Assembly: GCA_963831235.1 (NCBI GenBank)
Contig: CAWHPS010000033.1
Coordinates: forward strand, 340,841 to 404,840
Direction of reading: 5' to 3'
Length of the DNA stretch: 64,000 nt
From: CAWHPS01 sp963831235
GTDB taxonomy: Bacteria > Fibrobacterota > OXYB2-FULL-49-7 > JAEUSG01
A program made the position numbers and the translations under genes. Below, in pieces: positions 1 through 8,805 of this stretch; position 1 is the stretch's first letter; each line of letters starts with the position of its first letter. The notes under the pieces were generated by a model. It made no database searches. It worked only from the letters and a program-made list of their open reading frames with translations, and was not told the DNA's origin.

Positions 1-456
1 TCCAATGACTATGCCGCTGTTACCATAGGCGATCTGGTCTTTCACATGTGCCCAGCCGATATATTTGCCGGCAGGACAGGTGGAACCGCCAAGCCCGCGG
101 ATACCAAAAGGCGGGTACTTTATCGTTCTAACGATATTTTCAACCTCTTCCCTGCTTCTGATGCGCGGAACAAAAATACCGTCAGGACCCTGATCCAGCG
201 TACGGCAAATTTCATGATAGGTGGCGTCCGCGGCGCGCACCATACAGGGCAACTCCAGCGCGCGTGCCAGACGGATATGTTCGAGTATCGTTTCGCTGTT
301 AAGTGCCGTGTGCTCGCGATCAATTAAAAGAGCGTCATAGCCGCACTCGTGAAACATCTCAACAGCGGCTCCGGACCGGCTATCCATGATGCCCCCGAAA
401 ATCAGCAATTCATTGTTCGATATTCGTTGTTTGAATTTTCCCGTGTAACCTTTCAT
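1..456 (-). CDS. HpcH/HpaI-family aldolase, N-terminal part (runs off window)
   Basis: The first 152 residues of a class II 2-oxo-acid aldolase of the HpcH/HpaI family, cut by the window edge so the C-terminal half is missing. Such enzymes reversibly cleave 4-hydroxy-2-oxo acids, for example 2-keto-3-deoxy sugar acids, to pyruvate and an aldehyde in the cytoplasm. Visible signatures are the metal-site segment ALLIDREHTALN (family form IDxEH), the PCMVRAAD strand, the GIFVPRI strand and the YPPFGIRGLG loop. The ATG at 456 follows an AGGGA-like site. The gene lies 93 bases downstream of the GH36 gene on the same strand, so the two may be co-transcribed for sugar or sugar-acid use. The precise substrate cannot be told from this fragment. 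The family call is firm; physiology is inference. Confidence 0.85.
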   Translation of the reverse strand, partial: MKGYTGKFKQRISNNELLIFGGIMDSRSGAAVEMFHECGYDALLIDREHTALNSETILEHIRLARALELPCMVRAADATYHEICRTLDQGPDGIFVPRIRSREEVENIVRTIKYPPFGIRGLGGSTCPAGKYIGWAHVKDQIAYGNSGIVIG

Positions 457-549
457 GCTATATTTTCCCTTTTTTTAGTAAAAAGCAAGCCTGCCTCTCT
501 CGAAGAAATATTTTTTTGGACTACCATGTTGAAATTCCTTGACATTTAA

Positions 550-2643
550 CTATTTCATTGCCTCGCAAAGCAGCATAACAGAAGTAAGTGCATTATCCAG
601 CCTCACCTCGTGGCCTTGTTCCAATCCATGGCCTGAAATTTCAAATTGCCTGTCACCCGGCAATACGGTCACACTATAGTTCAGCTTTGGATTCAGCCCC
701 CTGAACCGCAAGCAGTATCTTTCTTCCTTTGCATTTACAAGACGAAATACAGCTGCAACCGCTTTTTTCCTGTCGGCAGAGACATATTCAAGCGCACACC
801 AGCCTGAACCTTCAGCGCCGGGTATCACCGGTGTGTGATGATATACCTTTGCTTCGCGGTGAAACGGCCGGATAAAATTCTTATAGAGATTGATATATTT
901 TTTAACCAGCCTCATGATCTCGGGGTTCGCCTCGTCTAGGTTTGGGGTGATTCCGGAGATTGCCATGTGGCCGAGTATGGCGACCTGTAATTGTGTTTCA
1001 GGATTGCCCCGGCAACTTCCTTTCATTGCAGCTCCGAAAAGCCTGTTGACATATTCCGGCGGCAATGCCATGGTCATGCCATTCAGAATTCGCACTGTGC
1101 GCGGCATTATCATCCAGTCTGACACCCATGATGTGGTAAACCGGCTTACCATACCAAGATCAGTACGGCCCCCGCCGCCTGCACAATTCTCCAATTGCAG
1201 GTTCGGATATCTTTGCCGTACCTTGTCGAAGATTGCATATATCACCTCAACATGCCTCCACAATGTGTTTTCCCTGAACCCGTCGTGTTCGTTAAAACCG
1301 CCTTCCTGTGCCCTAATATTATAATCAAGCCGGAACATGTCGAGTTTATAGCAATCGATTATCCGCATGATCTGTGATTCCACATATTCCGCAACCTCGG
1401 GCCTGGTCAAATCCAAAATCCGCTCCACTGGATTTCCATAGCGTTTTATAAACCACTCCGGATGTTCCTTTGCCAGGTTTGATGCTTTGCCGGCGCTCTC
1501 GATTTCCACCCAGAGTCCACACAACAGCCCTTTTGAACGGGCATATTCAAAAACAGGGAAAAGATCGTTTGGGAGTCGGTTGCCGGCCTTCCAATCACCA
1601 GTTGTTTCAGGCCATGGAGCTTTTAAATCCGCATACCAGCCTGCATCAACCATAAATAATTCCGCGCCGATTTCCGTGGCAATGTCTATTTCATGGAAAA
1701 GTCCGGCCTCGCTCAATTCGTGCTGCATAAATCCCCAGTGATTATGAATGACAGGCTGCTTCCCATTGCCCACGACTCGAAGGACATGATTGCGAAGATA
1801 ATTATGCCAGCACTGAATAGCGTCATCAAAACCCGTATGATTGAGTCCGAAGTGCACTTCCGGCAGGTTGATGGTTTCCCCGGGAGATATCAGCCGCATC
1901 GGGGCGCGAGCCAAAGGCATTAATGCGAATTCAAGCCGGCATGATCCGTCGCGTCTGTATCTTGTAAAGAAACTCATCCGCCAATTTGCCGACCATGCCA
2001 GATGCGCCACAAAATAGCCGCCGTCAATATTGTTTTGCGCCACCACAAAAGGACTCGAATGGCCGCTTTTGCCTCGTGTTGAACCGAAAGCGAGTTCCGT
2101 GTTCAAAGGGATTTCCTGCCATTGAAAGTTACCCTCATTACACGCATCAGTATCCTGAAACCATCCTGCCTGGTAGGGCACACCACCATTATCAAGCAGC
2201 GTTTCGCCTATATTGTCCCGCATGGCCCAGAGAGTTCCGCAAAACGGTGTGACGCTGCTCAATCCAAGCGTGGCTGAAGACGAGATGTTTGTCAAACGCA
2301 TCCGCCGGCGGAAAAAACCATCACCACAGGCCTCGGTGACGACTTCAAGCTGCAATGGTTTATGCGTATTCTTAAGGATAATTTTAGCTGAAGGGACATT
2401 GCCTGCTGTTTCTTCAACAATGGATTCTATCAACTCCCAGTCAAAGTACAGTGATTCGCCATCTATTTGCAAATCGAATGCAGACTGTTCTATATCCTCG
2501 TCATCGGGATAATACGGAATACCAGTGCTCTGAAGCGATGCTGCGATCAAACGTCCCTTGAGGAATCGTTCTGTGTAGATTGCATTTCCAGAATGGAAAC
2601 GCCAACCTTGTGGATCTTTGATTTCATGTATCTTTGCGGACAT
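550..2643 (-). CDS. GH36-family alpha-galactosidase
   Basis: A 697-residue retaining glycoside hydrolase of family 36, which removes alpha-1,6-linked galactose from oligosaccharides such as melibiose or raffinose. The N-terminal beta-supersandwich spans roughly residues 1-290, followed by the catalytic barrel. Recognisable motifs are FMVDAGWY (around 330-337), GLWVEIE (376-382), FRLDYN with the expected nucleophile Asp440, ENCAGGGGRTDLGM (485-498), and WVSDW with the expected acid/base Asp509. Length matches the family (about 700). No signal peptide is visible, so the enzyme is probably cytoplasmic. The ATG at 2643 follows GGGAGG at good spacing. The canonical nucleophile motif is KWDxN and the acid/base motif SDN, so FRLDYN and SDW are variants and substrate preference may differ. 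It is transcribed divergently from an AraC-type regulator, its likely controller. Confidence 0.9.
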   Translation of the reverse strand: MSAKIHEIKDPQGWRFHSGNAIYTERFLKGRLIAASLQSTGIPYYPDDEDIEQSAFDLQIDGESLYFDWELIESIVEETAGNVPSAKIILKNTHKPLQLEVVTEACGDGFFRRRMRLTNISSSATLGLSSVTPFCGTLWAMRDNIGETLLDNGGVPYQAGWFQDTDACNEGNFQWQEIPLNTELAFGSTRGKSGHSSPFVVAQNNIDGGYFVAHLAWSANWRMSFFTRYRRDGSCRLEFALMPLARAPMRLISPGETINLPEVHFGLNHTGFDDAIQCWHNYLRNHVLRVVGNGKQPVIHNHWGFMQHELSEAGLFHEIDIATEIGAELFMVDAGWYADLKAPWPETTGDWKAGNRLPNDLFPVFEYARSKGLLCGLWVEIESAGKASNLAKEHPEWFIKRYGNPVERILDLTRPEVAEYVESQIMRIIDCYKLDMFRLDYNIRAQEGGFNEHDGFRENTLWRHVEVIYAIFDKVRQRYPNLQLENCAGGGGRTDLGMVSRFTTSWVSDWMIMPRTVRILNGMTMALPPEYVNRLFGAAMKGSCRGNPETQLQVAILGHMAISGITPNLDEANPEIMRLVKKYINLYKNFIRPFHREAKVYHHTPVIPGAEGSGWCALEYVSADRKKAVAAVFRLVNAKEERYCLRFRGLNPKLNYSVTVLPGDRQFEISGHGLEQGHEVRLDNALTSVMLLCEAMK

Positions 2644-2839
2644 TCCTTGGCCTCCCTTAATTCATTTTAATTGTCATTTGTACTAAGTCCTTTTATAAAG
2701 ATATATTATTTTTATTATTAAATAAATGGGATTTGTATGGCGAAACTTACTGAAAACATGTCATTTCTTACTATCAATCATATATTTTTAAAATAATTAG
2801 CTTAGCAACTCAATGAGTTATAAAATATCGGGATAGGGT
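2644..2839. promoter_or_regulatory. Divergent intergenic region between GH36 and AraC genes
   Basis: A 196-base A/T-rich spacer between two divergent start codons, expected to hold both promoters and the regulator's binding sites. The only local symmetry I could see is a short palindrome at 2807-2819 (AACTCA, one base, TGAGTT) just upstream of a TATAAA at 2820-2825, close to the AraC gene start. A TATAAA this close to the ATG would leave a very short leader. No clear pair of AraC-type direct repeats was found by eye. Confidence 0.4.
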
Positions 2840-3685
2840 ATGAAAAGTTCTTTAAAACATTTTATTGATATTGTGGAACAGACCCTGCGTTTTGAATATC
2901 AGTGCGGCGATGTTACTCGTGTAACCTATCCGCATGATACAGGGTGGCGCACGCTTTCGAGTCTTGTAACAGCTTGTGTAACGTATCCGGCTATTTTTAA
3001 GCAAAAGAAATCGGCAAATGTTCTGGTGGATGCTTACTCAACGCTTTGCATACCCCCGGGTGTACATCACCGTATAGAAATGGCATCACAAACCTCCGGT
3101 ATAAGCCGTTGGTCGCATGTCAATTTTTGGATTCTTGAAGGCATGGATATTTTTACTATCATCAAACCGCCGCTTATAATAAAAGGTCCCATTGCAAAAC
3201 AAATCGGTGACTTTAACGAATCATTGGCTTTTTTATATAAAAAGCCTGTTGTTTCGCTTCAGGAGGTTATCCAGAAAAAGTCTTTGTCCATTTCCCTGTT
3301 GGAGCAGCTTGTCAGTGTTTCGGAATTACGTTCCAAAGCCTTACCCATGCTGGAGAATTCTTTTCGATTCACACCTGTTCTTGAATATATCCGGCATAAC
3401 CTGAAGGAAAACTTAGGGCGGGATGTTCTGGCAAAGATTACAAACCTTTCATTGTCGCGGTTCGACGCCCTTTTTAAAACCACGCTTGGAATATCCCCCC
3501 AGGCTTATGTCCAAAAGCTGCGATTACAAAATGCACAACGGCTTCTCTTAAAAAGCACCATGTCCGTCAAGGAAATCTCTTCCAATGTCGGTTACAAAAA
3601 TCCGCTTCATTTCAGTAAAATATTCAAGCAGTATTTCAGCGTAAGTCCATTGCATTACAGAAAGCAGACAGGGCAATCGCATTAA
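2840..3685 (+). CDS. AraC-family transcriptional regulator
   Basis: A 281-residue one-component regulator. The C-terminal ~100 residues are a double helix-turn-helix domain of AraC/XylS type: the first helix pair sits around LSLSRFDALFK followed by GISPQAYVQKLRLQNAQ, and the second around VKEISSNVGYKNPLHFSKIFKQ, ending in the usual F..SP..YR signature. The N-terminal ~170 residues resemble a cupin-like sugar-sensing domain (the PPGVHHRIE segment is typical). It starts at an ATG preceded by GGGATAGGGT and diverges from the GH36 alpha-galactosidase gene 196 bases away. By analogy with other glycosidase-linked AraC proteins it probably activates that gene in response to a galactoside; the ligand is inference. 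Confidence 0.9.
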   Translation: MKSSLKHFIDIVEQTLRFEYQCGDVTRVTYPHDTGWRTLSSLVTACVTYPAIFKQKKSANVLVDAYSTLCIPPGVHHRIEMASQTSGISRWSHVNFWILEGMDIFTIIKPPLIIKGPIAKQIGDFNESLAFLYKKPVVSLQEVIQKKSLSISLLEQLVSVSELRSKALPMLENSFRFTPVLEYIRHNLKENLGRDVLAKITNLSLSRFDALFKTTLGISPQAYVQKLRLQNAQRLLLKSTMSVKEISSNVGYKNPLHFSKIFKQYFSVSPLHYRKQTGQSH

Positions 3686-3784
3686 AAGGTTAGGTTAGTC
3701 CTTTAATATCATGTTGCATGAGAAGACCTGTGCAACTGAATATCTTCAGGTATTCTTAAACATCGTTAAATACACTAAACACGG

Positions 3785-5419
3785 TTAATGCAACTTCTGC
3801 TGTTGTTCCTGTTGTTTCAGTTCCAAATCCAAATCTTTATCACTTTTAGTTTTGGTGATCCTTTTAAGCTTATTGTTGATAATATCCATATTAGTTATTA
3901 TCTGATCTCTTTTATAATATTTCGAATCCAGATTCAGTGTCTTTTCATAATATTCTTGGCATTTATCGAACTTTACGTCCATCCTATTACGGAAATAAAA
4001 ATCAGCTGTTTCAAAATAAGCATCCGGGTTTTCACGAGCTATTTCAATGCCTTTTAATAATGATGCCTCAGCATTAACAAGGTCCGGTAACTGTTCATAA
4101 GCTCTTGACATCCATAGATATCCATCGAGCTTCTTTCCATCAATTATGCACAGCTTTTTAAATAATTCCAATGCTGATTTGCTTTCCTTTTTTATATAAA
4201 ATATCCTGCCCAAATAATAATACCCTTCATAAGCTTCATTACCCGCCTTAACTACTGCCTCAAGATATCCTTTTGCTTCGGAATATAATCCCTTTTCAAA
4301 ATAAAGAATCCCCAAATCAAGCTTTGCTTTTGTATAGCTCGAATCCAAAGATATTGCTTCTTTCAGATAAAATTCGCTCTTTTCAAGATTTCTTAGATTC
4401 AGATAGGCTACACCAAGAAGATCTGAAATAGAAGCACTCTTACCCACAGTTTCATGTGCTTTGTTTAACAGGTCCCTTGCAGCATAATAATCACGGCTTT
4501 TGATAAGTACACCACCGAGTTTCAAGTTTATCTGTACAGAACGGTTGTCCTGACTTAACGCATTGAAGTAAAAATATTTTGCATCATCATATTTCTGCAT
4601 ATTTTCATACATGGCCCCAAGCTTGACATTTACGGACAAAGCATCTGGATTCCTTGAAAGTGCGGCGCGGTATTCAAATATTGCTGTTTCCACATCCCCC
4701 TTGGACCTGTAAATATCACCTATTACCTCATGCGGTGAATAAAGACCGGGGTTTTTCGAAGCAGCTGCACGAGCCTCATTTTCCGCCTTGAAATAATCTC
4801 TCTTTGATAAAAACAACTTTGCAAGATTTACTCGGGATGTAACACTGTTGGGGTTCATCTTTAATGCCTCAGTATACATCCTGATTGCTTCATCTGTTTT
4901 ACCTTGAAGTTCAAGGATTTCTCCGAGACCATTTACATATTCAGCTTCCTGTTGTTTTAAATCATAAGCGCGGCGGTAATATTTCTCGGCCAACTCAAGG
5001 TCTCCGGAAAATCTATAGGCAACTGCAAGATTATAATCAACATCTGGTAAATCACCAAATTTGTCGAGCAAAGACTTATACAATTCAATTGACTCCTGGT
5101 GTCGTCCGACTGCTGAATATGCACTTGCAAGGTTTATGGCAGCTTCCCTGGCATCAGGTTTAAGTTCAAGACAGGCTGCATACTCTTTTACGGATTTCTC
5201 GACATTTCCTGAAAGAAAATATGCATTACCAAGCAGAAGATGAATATCATAAGATGTCTTTTTAACCTTGCTCGCAGGCTCAAGGATTGATATTGCACCT
5301 TGCAAGTCTCCTGCTTTTATCTTCCGTGAAGCATCCTCCACTTCCCCGCAGTATGACAATGCACAAAAAACCAGCATTAATATTCCCACGAACAACCGAG
5401 ATTTCAAGGAACTTCTCAT
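3785..5419 (-). CDS. Secreted TPR-repeat protein, last gene of the TolQR-like operon
   Basis: A 544-residue protein made of about twelve tetratricopeptide repeats after an N-terminal export signal (residues 1-24, ending ALSYCGE; the residue before Cys is Tyr, so a lipobox is not canonical). Repeats show the usual W/Y-LG-Y--A-P pattern, e.g. AINLASAYSAVGRHQESI and NLAVAYRFSGDLELAEKYY. The C-terminus ends in a Gln/Lys-rich tail. TPR solenoids are protein-protein scaffolds; an exported one in this operon would act in the periplasm or at the outer membrane. The ATG follows AAAAGG and lies 3 bases after the propeller gene's stop, so the two are tightly coupled. Specific partner unknown. Confidence 0.85.
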   Translation of the reverse strand: MRSSLKSRLFVGILMLVFCALSYCGEVEDASRKIKAGDLQGAISILEPASKVKKTSYDIHLLLGNAYFLSGNVEKSVKEYAACLELKPDAREAAINLASAYSAVGRHQESIELYKSLLDKFGDLPDVDYNLAVAYRFSGDLELAEKYYRRAYDLKQQEAEYVNGLGEILELQGKTDEAIRMYTEALKMNPNSVTSRVNLAKLFLSKRDYFKAENEARAAASKNPGLYSPHEVIGDIYRSKGDVETAIFEYRAALSRNPDALSVNVKLGAMYENMQKYDDAKYFYFNALSQDNRSVQINLKLGGVLIKSRDYYAARDLLNKAHETVGKSASISDLLGVAYLNLRNLEKSEFYLKEAISLDSSYTKAKLDLGILYFEKGLYSEAKGYLEAVVKAGNEAYEGYYYLGRIFYIKKESKSALELFKKLCIIDGKKLDGYLWMSRAYEQLPDLVNAEASLLKGIEIARENPDAYFETADFYFRNRMDVKFDKCQEYYEKTLNLDSKYYKRDQIITNMDIINNKLKRITKTKSDKDLDLELKQQEQQQKLH

Positions 5420-5422
5420 AAA

Positions 5423-7387
5423 TTACCTTTTCCTGGTTGAATAATAATTCTTTTCAAGCCTGTTAAAACCCCCGTAGCATCCTATCCATATATATTTATC
5501 ATTATCATAAAAAGATCGAATCTGATCACTTAATAACCCATCATAATATGAAAAAGACGACCATACATATTTATCAGGATTAAAAATCAGGCAGCCGTTG
5601 TTTCTTGTACCGAGCCATATTTCATTATCAATTTTGCGCATTGCCATAATATCATCTGCACGTTGATCAGACGGTGTTAAAAGAGAGCCCGTAACCGCGA
5701 CATTTGTACTTTTTCCAGTCACAAGATCAAGAATGTAACATCCTTTATTCTGTGTTGCCGCAAATATTTCTTTAGCCCCATTTGTCTTTATCATTGCAAG
5801 TCCCATTACACGTGATTCTGAAGGAATTGAAACTATTCCAGTCTCAAGACCATTGGCCAAATTATAAATCCGTACACCACTCGAAAGTGTGCCATAATAA
5901 ATTGAATCTCCCACCCGAAGAATACATGTTACTCTGTATTTACCCGTGGATTTAAATGTTGTGAATAAGTCCTTTTTCGGATCATATTCAATTATACCAA
6001 AAAGTCCGGCGCAAAGAATGCGGCCAGAATCAAAGGGAATAATCTCAGCAATATCAACTGATGGAAGGCTGGATGCGCGGCCATAATATCTTACTTCTTT
6101 GGTTTTTCGATCAAAAAAACCGAAACTTTCAAACCCTCCATAATAAATACGAGTTCCTATTAAAGCAAGCGATTGTATATTGGGATCCGCAGAGCCGCTA
6201 TCCGGAGCAATAAACATATTATAGTCCAGAGATCCGGAATTAAACATGTCCAGAAACCCGCCCTGATAACCATATCCTGTTATTAAAATACTGTCTTCCG
6301 ATAAAATCGTGGCAACATTCGGCCTTGAAAGACCTGCATGCAAAGGCTGCCAGCTTATATGATTTTTGGTTAGATAGCCCGCTCCAAGTTCTTTACTGCC
6401 GTACCATAAATAGGGTTCCGTATTAAGTAAAGAAAACACCTGGAAATCCGTGTGCTTCTTTTCTTCCGGATGAATGAACTGCATCCAGGCGCCGCCTTTA
6501 TCATAATAACGCCATAAACCCCACGGAGTACCGCACCAAAAACCATCCTTTTCATCCGCAAAAACATACGCTCCCTTACACGGAAAGTTTTCATTCTCCT
6601 TTAGAGTGTCAGAGTTTATGTCTTTAACATATACGCCTTCATCGGATGTTGCAACCCATAGTGAACCATTGTGTTCCATGAGATCCATAAACTGTGTACG
6701 TTTGGACACAGGGTTATTTAGTATATATGGTTTAATTATTTTTCTTTCCAAGTCAAAGGCTACAACACCAAGTCCTTCCTGGCAAATGTAAAGTCTATTC
6801 CCAATATTTTTAAGGCAGGTTACAGGCTTTGTTATTGGATAGTCTGAAAACGCCATTGGTTTAAAGCCACTCTTCGTATCTGATAATACAAATAATCCTT
6901 TTCCATCAGCGTAAAAAACAAGACCAGAAGAGCCTATGGATTCCATTGATAATATCTTCAATGTCTTTGTGGAATCAATTTGAATAAACCTGTCGCTTAC
7001 CGGATCAAATACTGCAAGTCCTTTGTCAGTGCCCAAAAAAAGGTTGCCAAGATGAAATACTAAAGAATGTATGGATTCAGATGGAAGGCCGTGTTCCAAG
7101 CCATACCGCTTCCATGTAAGGTCTTTCTCCCTTAAACACATTAACCCTTCTTCACAACCAAAAAAGATAAGACCGGGGAGAGACGCATCTCTTTTTATGG
7201 AATAAACCCGGCTTATTTCATGCACACGGATAAGATATCGAGGATCAAAATTAACCGGGGGTATTTTTTTGTATTCTCGGGTGGCCTTGCCAATATATAT
7301 GATAAGCCCTGCAATAATAAGCGTTGAGAATAATAGAATTATCTGGAAGATTCGATTATTCCTGGATCCGCGCTTAATATATGACAT
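5423..7387 (-). CDS. Membrane-anchored beta-propeller (Reg_prop-like) protein
   Basis: A 654-residue protein with one N-terminal transmembrane segment (about residues 13-32) and a large extracytoplasmic region. That region carries repeated blades like those of two-component-regulator propeller repeats: short motifs such as GLPSESIHSLVFHLGNLFLG, GLAVFDP, LWVATSDEGVYV, IWLGTRNNGCLIFNP and GLLSDQIRSFYDNDKYIWIG recur about every 40-50 residues. In hybrid sensor kinases these propellers precede a histidine kinase; here the chain stops after the propeller, so it is a stand-alone periplasmic propeller tethered to the inner membrane. The ATG follows AGGGA. It sits in the operon between the two ExbD-like genes and the terminal TPR gene, suggesting a structural or sensing part of that complex. 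The role is inference. Confidence 0.8.
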   Translation of the reverse strand: MSYIKRGSRNNRIFQIILLFSTLIIAGLIIYIGKATREYKKIPPVNFDPRYLIRVHEISRVYSIKRDASLPGLIFFGCEEGLMCLREKDLTWKRYGLEHGLPSESIHSLVFHLGNLFLGTDKGLAVFDPVSDRFIQIDSTKTLKILSMESIGSSGLVFYADGKGLFVLSDTKSGFKPMAFSDYPITKPVTCLKNIGNRLYICQEGLGVVAFDLERKIIKPYILNNPVSKRTQFMDLMEHNGSLWVATSDEGVYVKDINSDTLKENENFPCKGAYVFADEKDGFWCGTPWGLWRYYDKGGAWMQFIHPEEKKHTDFQVFSLLNTEPYLWYGSKELGAGYLTKNHISWQPLHAGLSRPNVATILSEDSILITGYGYQGGFLDMFNSGSLDYNMFIAPDSGSADPNIQSLALIGTRIYYGGFESFGFFDRKTKEVRYYGRASSLPSVDIAEIIPFDSGRILCAGLFGIIEYDPKKDLFTTFKSTGKYRVTCILRVGDSIYYGTLSSGVRIYNLANGLETGIVSIPSESRVMGLAMIKTNGAKEIFAATQNKGCYILDLVTGKSTNVAVTGSLLTPSDQRADDIMAMRKIDNEIWLGTRNNGCLIFNPDKYVWSSFSYYDGLLSDQIRSFYDNDKYIWIGCYGGFNRLEKNYYSTRKR

Positions 7388-7485
7388 TTAATTATCCCTA
7401 TATATTTTAAAAGACAAAGGCGAATGCATCAGTTTAATCGATACATCCGCCCCCTTAAATATCAGGCCAACCGCCCGGTGTCTTT

Positions 7486-7977
7486 TTATTTGGTTGGTGG
7501 TATCAGCGAGAACCCTTCCATTCCCTGTGCTTTGGCCTTATCTATAACCTGCATCACCTTGCCATGATAGGAGGTCATATCACCTTGAACCAAAAGAACG
7601 TCTTTTTTGTAACCCTGTTTTAATAGTTCGCCAATCCTGTATTCCAGATAAGCATAAGCCTTTTTTCTTTCTTCATCCCATTTTTTCCGGTCTTCTGATG
7701 ATGTGAGGGCTATTTCCTCACCATTGATTTTTAATGTTCCGTCACGGACAATGTAATGCCCTTTTTCAAGCCAGTCGGACTGAACATAAACCATTATGTT
7801 TTTTTCCTCTTTTTGATTGGACTTGCCCTCACCCTTGCCTGCCGGAGGGAACTTTATTGCCACACCGAAGATATACTGGGCGGACATAATAACCATAAAA
7901 AAGATGATGCATTGCATGAGACAGTCAATAAGAGAGGTTATATTAACATCTGCTTCAGAATCTGTCTTTATCTTCAT
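7486..7977 (-). CDS. ExbD/TolR-like proton-channel partner (short form)
   Basis: A 163-residue ExbD/TolR-family protein: a short cytoplasmic N-terminus, one transmembrane helix and a periplasmic domain. The motif VNITSLIDCLMQCIIFFM carries the conserved helix Asp (residue 18) used for proton-motive-force coupling with a TolQ/ExbB/MotA-type partner. The C-terminal GKVMQVIDKAKAQGMEGFSLI matches the end of the ExbD periplasmic fold. An upstream in-frame ATG at 8034 exists but lies inside the preceding gene; I chose the ATG at 7977 because it follows AGGA, sits 7 bases after the previous stop and places the membrane helix at the usual distance. It is the second of two ExbD-like genes downstream of a single TolQ-like gene. 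Confidence 0.88.
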   Translation of the reverse strand: MKIKTDSEADVNITSLIDCLMQCIIFFMVIMSAQYIFGVAIKFPPAGKGEGKSNQKEEKNIMVYVQSDWLEKGHYIVRDGTLKINGEEIALTSSEDRKKWDEERKKAYAYLEYRIGELLKQGYKKDVLLVQGDMTSYHGKVMQVIDKAKAQGMEGFSLIPPTK

Positions 7978-7984
7978 AATCGTC

Positions 7985-8788
7985 CTATTTATTTTTTTCC
8001 AATGATTTTTTCTTCTGTGCTTCCAATGAAGCATCCGGAAGCGTCACAAAAGCGAATTTCTTTATGTTGCATGAAGTATCCATTGCCATATTAACAACCT
8101 GTAGGATTCTTCCGTAAAAAGCCAGATCATCGGCCTTTATCATAAGGGGGACTTCATCCTCAATTTTTTTTATATCTGCTGCTGAAAGAGGCGGTTCACC
8201 CTTCTGCTGTCGGGAATAGTTTTCAGTATTGACTGTCTGATCCACAACTTCCTTCTTTTTCATTTTTAAGGCAGCTGGTATTTCATCCAGTTTCAAATAT
8301 GGGCTGATTTCCACGCCGCACCTCGAACATTTGTATGCAGGAGGCCTTTCCATTGCAAGTTTCTTATCAATATCCTCCTGCTTTTCATTCTTCTCCATCT
8401 TCTGCATGGTTGCAATGGGTTTGCCGCCTTGATCGAGCATGGAATTAGGTATGTATTCGTTTTTGGCATCACGGAAAGGTAACTTGCAGTTAGGGCATTC
8501 CAAAGGAACCTGGCTCTTGCCCATAAAAGCAACAAGACCGGTGGAGTCAGGATTAACATAGCCGCCTGGAAGGATAACTGCTGGAAGGACATATATCTGG
8601 AGCTGGGTACTGTTCTGCTTGCTTGCATGGAGTACCGGGGGCAGCTTCAGGATATTATCGAGCGATGCCTCTTTTTTCATGGACATGTTAAGAATCGCAA
8701 GCGATAAAAGGATAAAGCTTGTGATATCAATCATAGGCACGACATTAAGGTCGAGCATGATTTTGGACTTTGATTTGCCGAGAGCCAT
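7985..8788 (-). CDS. ExbD/TolR-like protein with inserted CxxC...CxxC module
   Basis: A 267-residue ExbD/TolR homologue, about twice the usual length. The N-terminal NVVPMIDITSFILLSLAIL has the membrane helix with conserved Asp21. The C-terminal VPLMIKADDLAFYGRILQVVNMAMD...KFAFVTLPD matches the ExbD periplasmic domain. Between them lies an extra region with two Cys pairs, CPNC (98-101) and CSRC (154-157), separated by a Lys/Glu-rich stretch, looking like a split zinc ribbon. Metal binding outside the inner membrane would be unusual; the pairs could instead form disulfides. The ATG follows AAGGA and lies 17 bases after the TolQ-like gene. Domain family is certain; the function of the insert is unknown. 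Confidence 0.88.
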   Translation of the reverse strand: MALGKSKSKIMLDLNVVPMIDITSFILLSLAILNMSMKKEASLDNILKLPPVLHASKQNSTQLQIYVLPAVILPGGYVNPDSTGLVAFMGKSQVPLECPNCKLPFRDAKNEYIPNSMLDQGGKPIATMQKMEKNEKQEDIDKKLAMERPPAYKCSRCGVEISPYLKLDEIPAALKMKKKEVVDQTVNTENYSRQQKGEPPLSAADIKKIEDEVPLMIKADDLAFYGRILQVVNMAMDTSCNIKKFAFVTLPDASLEAQKKKSLEKNK

Positions 8789-8805
8789 AAGAAAATCCTT
8801 CCGGT

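Noticed and set aside
550..2643. Plus-strand frames of 60-144 codons inside the GH36 gene
   Set aside because: Antisense shadows of a complete, motif-rich enzyme on the minus strand.
2807..2819. Short palindrome as AraC operator
   Set aside because: Only 6-bp arms; AraC proteins usually bind direct repeats, and such palindromes arise by chance in A/T-rich DNA. Kept only as a note in the intergenic entry.
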